A stretch of 6,248 bases of DNA from DATJLQ01 sp035509415 (GTDB taxonomy: Bacteria > Pseudomonadota > Alphaproteobacteria > JACZXZ01): NCBI GenBank assembly GCA_035509415.1, contig DATJLQ010000076.1, positions 1-6,248 of the forward strand. Direction: 5' to 3'. A program made the position numbers and the translations under genes. The notes under the pieces are model-generated. The model was given only the letters and a program-made list of their open reading frames with translations, was not told where the DNA came from and searched no databases. Numbering within the stretch: the first letter of the stretch is position 1; every line of letters begins with the position of its first letter. Shown here piece by piece: positions 1 to 4,944 of this stretch.

Positions 1-6
1 CCGCGT

Positions 7-59
7 CCTTCGGATCGAAGGGCCGGCCGAAGGCCGCCGGGCTGCTCCTCAAGATGAGG
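7..59. repeat. Divergent palindromic intergenic repeat, inverted copy
   Basis: Bases 7-21 form a perfect 6-bp stem (CCTTCG-GAT-CGAAGG) and bases 24-36 a second stem (CGGCC-GAA-GGCCG). Bases 47-59 read CCTCAAGATGAGG, whose reverse complement matches the CCTCATCCTGAGG at 81-93 in 12 of 13 positions. I read this as a degraded copy, in opposite orientation, of the repeat at 77-128. The copy may begin left of the window. No reading frame from base 1 stays open past about base 120 with recognisable protein, so I see no upstream gene tail, although a short unrecognised C-terminus cannot be excluded. Confidence 0.5.
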
Positions 60-76
60 GTTTGGATCGATGGAGG

Positions 77-128
77 TTCACCTCATCCTGAGGGCGCCCA
101 TAGGGCGCGTCTCGAAGGATGAGGTGAA
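77..128. repeat. REP-like palindrome (CCTCATCCTGAGG family)
   Basis: A perfect 13-bp outer stem pairs 77-89 (TTCACCTCATCCT) with 116-128 (AGGATGAGGTGAA). Inside it is a perfect 6-bp stem, 94-99 with 103-108 (GCGCCC-ATA-GGGCGC). The linker GTCTCGA before the right arm is also typical. From memory, elements of the form CCTCATCCTGAGG…GTCTCGAAGGATGAGG are scattered in large numbers through intergenic DNA of Bradyrhizobium and other Hyphomicrobiales. Function is unknown; such hairpins can stabilise mRNA ends or act as non-autonomous mobile repeats. Confidence 0.75.
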
Positions 129-196
129 ATTGACCCACTACCCCTCCGGGGCGACCCTGGCAAGCGGGGTGGGAACTTGTTAGGCTCGCGCCCGGT

Positions 197-242
197 CGGT
201 AACGAGGCCGGGTCGGAAACGAGGCCCGGGCGGAAGCGAGGC
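197..242 (+). repeat. 17-bp tandem repeat, about 2.7 copies
   Basis: Three successive units start at 197, 214 and 231: CGGTAACGAGGCCGGGT, CGGAAACGAGGCCCGGG and the partial CGGAAGCGAGGC. Units 1 and 2 differ at only three of 17 positions. The GAGG of the third unit (238-241) lies 8 bases upstream of the TTG start at 250, so the repeat itself supplies the Shine-Dalgarno sequence of the oxygenase gene. Bases 129-196, between the palindrome and this repeat, show nothing else I can support. Confidence 0.6.
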
Positions 243-249
243 AGCACCC

Positions 250-906
250 TTGACGCCCGAAACGACGGCCGGCGCGCACGCGGCCCAGGCGCCGCGCCTG
301 GCGCCACCCTATCAAGTGATCCGGAATTTCCTCGACCCGGCGGACGTCACGGCGCTGCTCGACTACGCCGAGGCGCACGAGGCCGAGTTCGCACCCTCGA
401 CGCTTTATGACGGGACGCACGTGCCGACCATCCGCGTCTCGAGCGTGCTGTCCGATTTCGGCCGCTTCGATGCCTTGCTGCAGGAAAAGGTTCGCGCCCT
501 CATCCCGAGCCTGACGACGCGCCTCCGCGTCACCCCGTTCGAGGAAGCGCGTATCGAGGTCGAGCTCGTCGCGCACAATGACGGCGCGTTCTACTTGCCG
601 CACATCGACACCTATTCGGGCCGCAAGACCGACCTCAACAGCGTGCGCGTCATCAGCGGCGTCTATTACGTCCACCGCGAGCCCAAGGCCTATACCGGCG
701 GCGCGCTTCGGCTGTTCGATTTCCAGCGCGACGAGCGCGAGCCCGCCTACGTCGATTTCGAGCCCGAGCGCAACATGCTGCTCGTCTTCCCCTCCTGGGC
801 GCGCCACGAGGTGCGGCCGGTCGCGTGTCCGTCGCGCCGATTCATGGATTCGCGCTTCGCGGTGAATTGCTGGATCCAAGCGAAGCTCGCGGGGCCAAGC
901 GCGTGA
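250..906 (+). CDS. 2-oxoglutarate/Fe(II)-dependent oxygenase (prolyl-hydroxylase-like)
   Basis: A 218-residue cytoplasmic protein with the double-stranded beta-helix metal triad in order: H118 and D120 (HIDTYSG), then H186 (SWARHEV). R196 or R202 is placed to bind the 2-oxoglutarate C5 carboxylate. The stretch YYVHREPKAYTGGALRLF (140-156) and the block LLVFPSWARHEVRPV are typical of the prolyl 4-hydroxylase/PKHD-like 2OG-FeII_Oxy_3 group. The expected reaction is hydroxylation of a substrate with decarboxylation of 2-oxoglutarate to succinate; the substrate is unknown, and peptidyl proline or another side chain is only an inference. The start is a TTG at 250 with GAGG 8 bases upstream; no better ATG precedes the conserved N-terminal region. 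The stop (904-906) overlaps the GTG of the PqqD-like gene by 4 bases, so the two are probably translationally coupled. Family membership is sure; the exact start is less so. Confidence 0.85.
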   Translation: MTPETTAGAHAAQAPRLAPPYQVIRNFLDPADVTALLDYAEAHEAEFAPSTLYDGTHVPTIRVSSVLSDFGRFDALLQEKVRALIPSLTTRLRVTPFEEARIEVELVAHNDGAFYLPHIDTYSGRKTDLNSVRVISGVYYVHREPKAYTGGALRLFDFQRDEREPAYVDFEPERNMLLVFPSWARHEVRPVACPSRRFMDSRFAVNCWIQAKLAGPSA

Positions 907-1196
907 GCACGGTCGCGGTCACGCGCGAGACGCGCCTCCGGCGCCGCAGCGACGTGCTCATCGCCGGCGTGGGTGCCGAGGAATCGGTGATGATGAGCGT
1001 GAGCGAGGGCGGTTATTACGGGCTTAACGCGATCGCGTCGGCGATCTGGCACGCGCTCGACACGCCGAAGTCGGTCGCCGAGCTGTGCGCCTTGCTCGAG
1101 GAGGCGTTCGAAATCGACCCCAAGACCTGCGAGGCCGACGTGATCAAGTTCGCGGGCGACCTCATCGGATTCGGCGTGGTCGAAGTCGCCCCCTAA
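903..1196 (+). CDS. PqqD-like protein (stand-alone RRE / peptide chaperone)
   Basis: A 97-residue protein that matches the PqqD family along its whole length: basic N-terminus (LRRR, 12-15), strand region, the signature GGYYGLNAIASAIWHAL (36-52), then a helix (VAELCALLEEAF, 58-69) and a C-terminal helix ending LIGFGVVEV. In PQQ, lasso-peptide and many radical-SAM peptide pathways this winged-helix RiPP recognition element binds the leader of a precursor peptide and presents it to the modifying enzyme. The Y-G-L-N-x-x-A-x-x-I-W pattern is closer to lasso-type B1 proteins than to classic PqqD. The GTG start at 903 overlaps the oxygenase stop (GTGA); GGGG at 891-894 is a weak ribosome site, so coupling is likely. 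No pqqA, pqqE, lasso protease or cyclase gene lies in the window, so I give no gene symbol. Two cysteines (C62, C76) have no obvious role. Confidence 0.82.
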   Translation: MSTVAVTRETRLRRRSDVLIAGVGAEESVMMSVSEGGYYGLNAIASAIWHALDTPKSVAELCALLEEAFEIDPKTCEADVIKFAGDLIGFGVVEVAP

Positions 1197-1202
1197 AGCC
1201 GC

Positions 1203-1700
1203 TCAGCCGCGCCGGGGGGCGAGGGCCGCGTCCTCGACCCGGATACGCGCGGCGACGAGCGCCAGGTTCAAGATCGAGAACAGAAGCGCCAAACGCCAGG
1301 TGCCGAGCGCCAAGGGCAGGATCGCGACCTCGCCGATCACCACCAGATAGTTCGGGTGTCGCAACCAGCGATAGGGTCCGCGCTTCACCAAGGGTGCGGC
1401 CGGCAGCGTGATCACGCGCACGGTCCAGAAGCGCCCGAGGCTCGCCATCGTCCAAATCCGCGCGACCAACAGAAGACCGTAGAGGACGACGAAGGTCCAT
1501 TGGAGCGCCGCCCCTTGCCACGCGACGGCAGCGAGCGCCGCGAGCCAGGCGCCGTGCAGCAGGATGAAAGCGGTGACCTGCCAGGCGCCGTGCTCGACCC
1601 CGCCCTCGGCGAGCAACGCCTGGGAATGGCGCCGCGCGATGACGAGCTCGACGAGACGCTCGAGCGCCACCGCGAGGACGAGGGCGAGTGCCAAACTCAT
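1203..1700 (-). CDS. ICMT-family membrane methyltransferase (probable pyrone/phenolic lipid O-methyltransferase)
   Basis: A 165-residue protein of the isoprenylcysteine carboxyl methyltransferase family. Hydrophobic segments lie near residues 2-20, 45-62, 68-84 and 119-150, so it is an inner-membrane protein. The family signature is intact: GPYRWLRHPNY at 108-118 (SAM-binding R114-H115-P116-N117-Y118), followed by E124 and the C-terminal RIRVED (152-157). Bacterial members rarely act on prenylated proteins. BpsB of Bacillus subtilis and SrsB of Streptomyces griseus belong to this family and O-methylate type III PKS products. Here the gene starts inside the stop of a type III PKS (ATGA overlap, 1697-1700), with GGAG 6 bases upstream of the ATG, so methylation of that enzyme's product is the natural inference. 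The family call is firm; the substrate rests on context. Confidence 0.85.
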   Translation of the reverse strand: MSLALALVLAVALERLVELVIARRHSQALLAEGGVEHGAWQVTAFILLHGAWLAALAAVAWQGAALQWTFVVLYGLLLVARIWTMASLGRFWTVRVITLPAAPLVKRGPYRWLRHPNYLVVIGEVAILPLALGTWRLALLFSILNLALVAARIRVEDAALAPRRG

Positions 1701-2788
1701 GCGGCACTCCGCGTAGGCGCTGCCGCCGCATCCGCCGCGCCCTCGATCAGCAGGAACGCAGCCGTGAAGCCCGGGCCGAGCGAGCTCAGGAGCGCGTGAC
1801 GCGGCAAGGCGCCCGCCGCGAGTGCCCGCTCGAGCACGAACATCACCGTCGCGGCCGACATGTTGCCGTAGCGCCGCAACACCTCGCGCGCGTGGCCGAG
1901 GCCGCCCTGAGGCAGCTCGAACGCCTCCTCGAGGGCCGCGAGCACCTTGGCGCCCCCCGGATGGCACAGGAACGCGCCGATGTCGGCGAGCCCGAGACGC
2001 TGGCGCGCGAGGAAACGGTCGATCGCGGCGCGATAGCCGCTGCGCACGAGCGCCGGGATGTCGCGCGAGAACAGGACACCGAGTCCGTCGTCGCGCACGC
2101 GCCATCCCATGACGTCGAGCGAGGCCGGCCAAGTATGCTCGCCCGAGGCGACGAGGGCAGGAGCCGTTTCGTTTTCGGCGCAGACGATGAGCGCCGCCGC
2201 CGCCCCGTCGCCGAAAAGGGCCGTCGCGATCACGTTGCTCTTCGATTGGTCGTTGGGCCGGAAGGTGAGGCCGCACAGCTCGACCACGAGGAAGAGGACG
2301 CGCTCGCCCGGCGCCGCGCGCGCCATCTCCGCCGCGCGCGCGAGTCCGAGCACGCCGCCCGCGCAGCCGAGCCCGAAGATCGGCAGGCGCCGCAGGTCGC
2401 GCCGCATGCCGAGCCGCTCCATGATCAACGCGTCGAGGCTCGGGGTCGCGATGCCCGAGCTCGAGCAGGCGACGATCGCATCGACGTCGCCGACGCCGAG
2501 CCCGGCGCGCGCGAGGCAATCGAGCGTTGCGCGCGCCAAAAGCTCGGTCGCGTGCTCGATGAAGAGACGCGTGCGATCGCGCCAGCCATGGCGCTCGAGG
2601 TACCAGTCGGGCGGCACGCAGGAATAACGCGTCTCGATGCCGGCATTGCCGTAGACGCCTATCAGGCGCTCGAAGCGCTCCGGGTGGCGCTTGAACACGG
2701 CGCGGCCGATCGCGCAGGCCTCGGCCTGGCGCAGCACGTGGCGCGGCACGGCGGTCGCGAGCGAGACGAGCCGGGGCTGGAGCGACAT
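1697..2788 (-). CDS. Type III polyketide synthase (chalcone/stilbene synthase family, alkylpyrone-type)
   Basis: A 363-residue thiolase-fold enzyme with the full Cys-His-Asn triad: C142 (FGLGCAGG), H276 (CHPGG) and N309 (YGNMSAAT). Other family blocks are SSSGIATPSLD (109-119), a malonyl/CoA-binding core ending in FGDGAAAA (192-199) and the C-terminal GPGF loop (338-341). Type III PKSs load an acyl-CoA starter on the cysteine, extend it with malonyl-CoA and cyclise to pyrones, resorcinols or phloroglucinols. The partner methyltransferase suggests a fatty-acyl starter and an alkylpyrone or alkylresorcinol product, as with BpsA and SrsA. The ATG at 2788 has GAGG 5 bases upstream; the frame is open further upstream, but that extension lacks family similarity and the length without it is normal for the family. 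It is the first gene of a leftward operon. Exact chain length and ring type cannot be read from the sequence. Confidence 0.92.
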   Translation of the reverse strand: MSLQPRLVSLATAVPRHVLRQAEACAIGRAVFKRHPERFERLIGVYGNAGIETRYSCVPPDWYLERHGWRDRTRLFIEHATELLARATLDCLARAGLGVGDVDAIVACSSSGIATPSLDALIMERLGMRRDLRRLPIFGLGCAGGVLGLARAAEMARAAPGERVLFLVVELCGLTFRPNDQSKSNVIATALFGDGAAAALIVCAENETAPALVASGEHTWPASLDVMGWRVRDDGLGVLFSRDIPALVRSGYRAAIDRFLARQRLGLADIGAFLCHPGGAKVLAALEEAFELPQGGLGHAREVLRRYGNMSAATVMFVLERALAAGALPRHALLSSLGPGFTAAFLLIEGAADAAAAPTRSAA

Positions 2789-2808
2789 GGGAACCTCATC
2801 GGCGCAAC

Positions 2809-2850
2809 GGCGACTCGGGGGAACGCCCGATCTTAGGCGCGCGAGTCGCC
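2809..2850. promoter_or_regulatory. Perfect 9-bp inverted repeat upstream of the PKS gene (operator or 5'UTR hairpin candidate)
   Basis: GGCGACTCG (2809-2817) and CGAGTCGCC (2842-2850) are exact inverse complements separated by 24 bases. The half-site centres are 33 bases apart, about three helical turns, as expected for a dimeric regulator binding one DNA face. A possible leftward -10 (TAAGAT, 2835-2830) lies between the arms, but I see no convincing -35. The element sits 21-62 bases upstream of the PKS start in the divergent region 2789-2980, which contains no gene. It could equally fold as an RNA hairpin in the PKS leader. Confidence 0.4.
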
Positions 2851-2980
2851 AGGCGCGAGCGCGATAACGGAGATGTGACGGCGCGTGATCGGCGAAATTT
2901 TTCTTGTCCCCGGCCCTGGCCGCGCTCACAGTCTCGCTCTCGCTCGCTTAGCGGGGATTGCCCATTCGAGGAGCCGAACG

Positions 2981-3268
2981 ATGAGTCGCCGAGTCCCAAG
3001 CGCCTTCGGGCATTTTGCCGTCTTCGTCCTGCCCTTGCTCGCCGCCGCGACGCTCGCGGTTCTGTGCGCGGCACCGGGAAGCGCCCGCGCGAACACCTGC
3101 GCGGCCGAGCTCCAGCGCGCCCAGCAGATGGTCAACGCCGTCACCGATCCCGGGAAGCGCCAAGCGGTCCAGGCGTTGCTCCAGCACGCCCAAAGCGAGC
3201 ATCTCCAGGGCGACGAGGACCGCTGCATGTCCGACGTGACCAAGGCCGAGGAGGCGATGTCGAAGTAG
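2981..3268 (+). CDS. Small exported alpha-helical protein with two cysteines
   Basis: A 95-residue protein of unknown function. Residues 1-37 are a typical Sec signal peptide: MSRR, a long hydrophobic core (about 12-30) and an ARA cleavage site before N38. The mature part is about 58 residues, predicted almost all helical, with heptad-like spacing (AAELQRAQQMVNAV … KRQAVQALLQHAQ … DVTKAEEAM). Its two cysteines, C40 and C82, lie near the two ends and could form a disulfide closing a helical hairpin in the periplasm. The ATG has GAGGAG 7 bases upstream, so the start is good. C29 is not preceded by a lipobox. The next gene starts 8 bases after the stop, so co-transcription with the dehalogenase is likely. 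Small secreted helical proteins of this type are common in Hyphomicrobiales, but I know no assigned role. Confidence 0.8.
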   Translation: MSRRVPSAFGHFAVFVLPLLAAATLAVLCAAPGSARANTCAAELQRAQQMVNAVTDPGKRQAVQALLQHAQSEHLQGDEDRCMSDVTKAEEAMSK

Positions 3269-3276
3269 GGGCTGCC

Positions 3277-4149
3277 ATGTTCGAGGGCTTCGCCCGCGCG
3301 CGCCTCAAGACCTCGGGCGCCGAGATCGCGCTGGTCCATGGCGGGAAGGGACCGGCGCTCCTGCTGCTTCACGGCTACCCCGAGACCCACGCCATGTGGC
3401 ACAAGGTGGCGCCGCGGCTCGCCGAGCGCTTCACCGTCGTGTGCGCCGACCTGCGCGGCTACGGCGATTCGTCGAAGCCGCCGACGACGCCGGACCACGC
3501 CCCCTATTCGAAGCGCGCGATGGCGCGCGACATGGCCGAGGCGATGAGCGCGCTCGGGCACCGGCGCTTTCATCTCGCGGGCCACGATCGCGGCGGGCGC
3601 GTCGCGCACCGGCTCGTGCTCGACCACGAGGCGCGCGTGCTCAAGGCGGCGTTCCTCGACATCGTGCCCACGCGCACGCTCTACGCCGCGACCGACAAGG
3701 CGATCGCGACCGGCTACTACCACTGGTTCTTTTTGATCCAGCCGAACGGCCTGCCCGAGCGCATGATCGGCGCCGATCCGGATTACTTCCTCAAGGCCAA
3801 GCTCGGCCATTGGTCGGCGGACAAAGGCTGCTTCGCGCCCGAGGCGTTCGCGGACTATGGGCGTTGCTTCCGCGACCCCGCGACCATTCACGCGACTTGC
3901 GAGGATTACCGCGCGGGGGCCTCGATCGATCTCGAGCATGACGAGGCCGATCTCGACCATCGCCCTTCGGTGCCGCTGCTCGCCCTTTGGGGGAAGCGCG
4001 GCTTCATGGATCGGAGCTTCGACGTGCTCGCGACCTGGCGCGAGCGCTTCCGCGACGTGCGCGGCCGCGCCCTCGAGTGCGGCCACTTCCTCGCCGAGGA
4101 GCGGCCCGAGGAGACCGCGGCCGAGCTCGAGTCGTTCTTCGCGGGCTGA
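3277..4149 (+). CDS. Fluoroacetate/haloacetate dehalogenase (alpha/beta hydrolase)
   Basis: A 290-residue alpha/beta hydrolase. All residues shown to matter in FAc-DEX of Burkholderia sp. FA1 are present at nearly identical positions: nucleophile D104 with R105 and R108 (GHDRGGR), D128 (FLDIVPT), H149-W150 (YYHWFF), Y211 (EDYRA) and base H270 (CGHF). In that enzyme the arginines hold the substrate carboxylate, and His-Trp-Tyr cradle the halide. HGYPE (32-36) supplies the oxyanion region. The expected reaction (EC 3.8.1.3) is haloacetate plus water to glycolate plus halide, in the cytoplasm. Start: ATG at 3277, 8 bases after the upstream stop, with a GGGG ribosome site. Many homologues carry this active site without demonstrated fluoroacetate activity, and chloroacetate or another haloacid may be the real substrate. 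No fluoride exporter or glycolate gene is in the window. Confidence 0.88.
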   Translation: MFEGFARARLKTSGAEIALVHGGKGPALLLLHGYPETHAMWHKVAPRLAERFTVVCADLRGYGDSSKPPTTPDHAPYSKRAMARDMAEAMSALGHRRFHLAGHDRGGRVAHRLVLDHEARVLKAAFLDIVPTRTLYAATDKAIATGYYHWFFLIQPNGLPERMIGADPDYFLKAKLGHWSADKGCFAPEAFADYGRCFRDPATIHATCEDYRAGASIDLEHDEADLDHRPSVPLLALWGKRGFMDRSFDVLATWRERFRDVRGRALECGHFLAEERPEETAAELESFFAG

Positions 4150-4191
4150 CGCGCGGCGGCGCTGTTGCCCGCGCGCGATCGTTGGAGGAGA

Positions 4192-4207
4192 ATGGGTCGA
4201 ATCCCAT
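4192..4207 (+). promoter_or_regulatory. Leader hairpin and five-codon upstream ORF at the DUF502 start
   Basis: Between a strong GGAGGAG (4184-4190) and the ATG at 4206 lie a perfect 5-bp hairpin, ATGGG-TCGAAT-CCCAT (4192-4207), and a mini-ORF encoding MGRIP (4192-4209) whose TGA overlaps the DUF502 ATG. The Shine-Dalgarno is about 3 bases from the mini-ORF start (too close) and about 15 from the gene start (too far). Translation start may therefore depend on this local fold or on coupling. This is inference from sequence layout only. Confidence 0.3.
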
Positions 4208-4937
4208 GAGCAAGAAAACCGCGCCGAGCGAGACGGGGGACGCGCCGGAGAAAGCGGCCGCGGCGACGCCGCCGATGCATCTCACGGTCGCGGGACGATT
4301 GCGCGCCTATTTCTTCGCCGGCATCCTCGTGCTGGCACCGGTCGGCATCACCTTCTACATCGCCTATCTGGTGCTGCATTTCGTCGACGGCCACGTGACG
4401 CCGCTCATCCCGGCGCGCTACAACCCCAACACCTATCTCCCGTTCGGCATTCCGGGGCTCGGGCTCGTCATCGTCGTGGTGCTGGTGACCCTCGTGGGCT
4501 CGCTCACCGCGGGCTATCTCGGCCGCGTGCTGGTGCGCCTCAACGATTTCGTGTTCACGCGCATGCCGGTCCTGAACGGCATCTACGGCGCCGTGAAGCA
4601 GCTGGTCGAGGCGGTGTTCGGCCGGCACGCGAACGCGTTCCGCCAGGTGGTGCTGGTGGAATGGCCGCGCGAGGGTGCCTGGACGCTGGCCCTGGTCACG
4701 ACCGAGACCGCGGCCGAGATCCGCGCCCACTTCAAGGAGGACGTGGTCACCATCATGGTGCTCACGACGCCGAACCCGACCTCGGGCTACCTCGTGGTGC
4801 TGCCGCGCGACAAGGTGATCCCGCTCTCGATGACGGTCGAGGACGCGATGAAGATGATCCTCTCGAGCGGGCTCGTGGTGCCCGACGAGATCGGGGCCGC
4901 GCGCCGCGTCGCGCACCGGCGCAAGGCCGGCGCTTAG
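4206..4937 (+). CDS. DUF502 family membrane protein
   Basis: A 243-residue protein carrying the DUF502 domain over almost its full length. After a polar, alanine-rich cytoplasmic N-terminus there are two transmembrane segments (about 35-60 and 82-107), then the conserved block FTRMPVLNGIYGAVKQLVEAVF (117-138) and the C-terminal soluble beta domain with TTPNPTSGYLVVLP (187-200) and SMTVEDAMKMILSSG (208-222). The C-terminus is basic (RRVAHRRK). DUF502 proteins are widespread in bacteria and include the plant COV1/LCV proteins; no biochemical activity is established in bacteria. The gap to the dehalogenase gene is 56 bases, so it may be read through from it or have its own start signal. The TTG at 4182 in the same frame lacks a ribosome site, so I chose the ATG at 4206 despite its distant Shine-Dalgarno. 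Confidence 0.9.
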   Translation: MSKKTAPSETGDAPEKAAAATPPMHLTVAGRLRAYFFAGILVLAPVGITFYIAYLVLHFVDGHVTPLIPARYNPNTYLPFGIPGLGLVIVVVLVTLVGSLTAGYLGRVLVRLNDFVFTRMPVLNGIYGAVKQLVEAVFGRHANAFRQVVLVEWPREGAWTLALVTTETAAEIRAHFKEDVVTIMVLTTPNPTSGYLVVLPRDKVIPLSMTVEDAMKMILSSGLVVPDEIGAARRVAHRRKAGA

Positions 4938-4944
4938 ATCATTC

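Noticed and set aside
130..158. TTGACC at 130-135 as a -35 for the oxygenase gene
   Set aside because: No -10-like sequence occurs 16-18 bases downstream; the area there is pure GC.
1203..2519. A continuous 438-codon minus-strand frame that would fuse an Arg-rich N-terminus to the methyltransferase
   Set aside because: The upstream half is an out-of-frame reading of the PKS gene. The methyltransferase has its own ATG at 1700 with GGAG upstream, so it is not a fusion.
1688..2836. Long open frame (382 codons) antisense to the PKS gene
   Set aside because: It is the mirror of a well-supported type III PKS in GC-rich DNA; its translation is rich in R, A, E and H with no domain, and it has no ribosome site.
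2904..2932. Rightward promoter TTGTCC…CACAGT before the small exported gene
   Set aside because: Spacing is 17 but the -10 matches only 3 of 6 positions; too weak to list.
2981..3070. Lipoprotein lipobox at C29 of the small exported protein
   Set aside because: The residues before C29 are A-V-L; position -1 should be G, A or S, and a clear ARA signal peptidase I site follows.
2875..3276. N-terminal extension of the dehalogenase back to 2875
   Set aside because: The extension overlaps the small exported protein in another frame and is Arg-rich; starting at 3277 gives residue numbering that agrees with FAc-DEX FA1.
4150..4175. GC hairpin CGCGCGG…CCGCGCG after the dehalogenase as a terminator
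   Set aside because: A 7-bp stem with a 12-base loop but no T run; in DNA this GC-rich such stems arise easily, so I do not call it.
4191..4208. T-arm-like ATGGG-TCGAAT-CCCAT suggesting a tRNA fragment
   Set aside because: The loop has 6 bases and not 7, and there is no acceptor stem, anticodon arm or CCA nearby; better explained as a leader hairpin.
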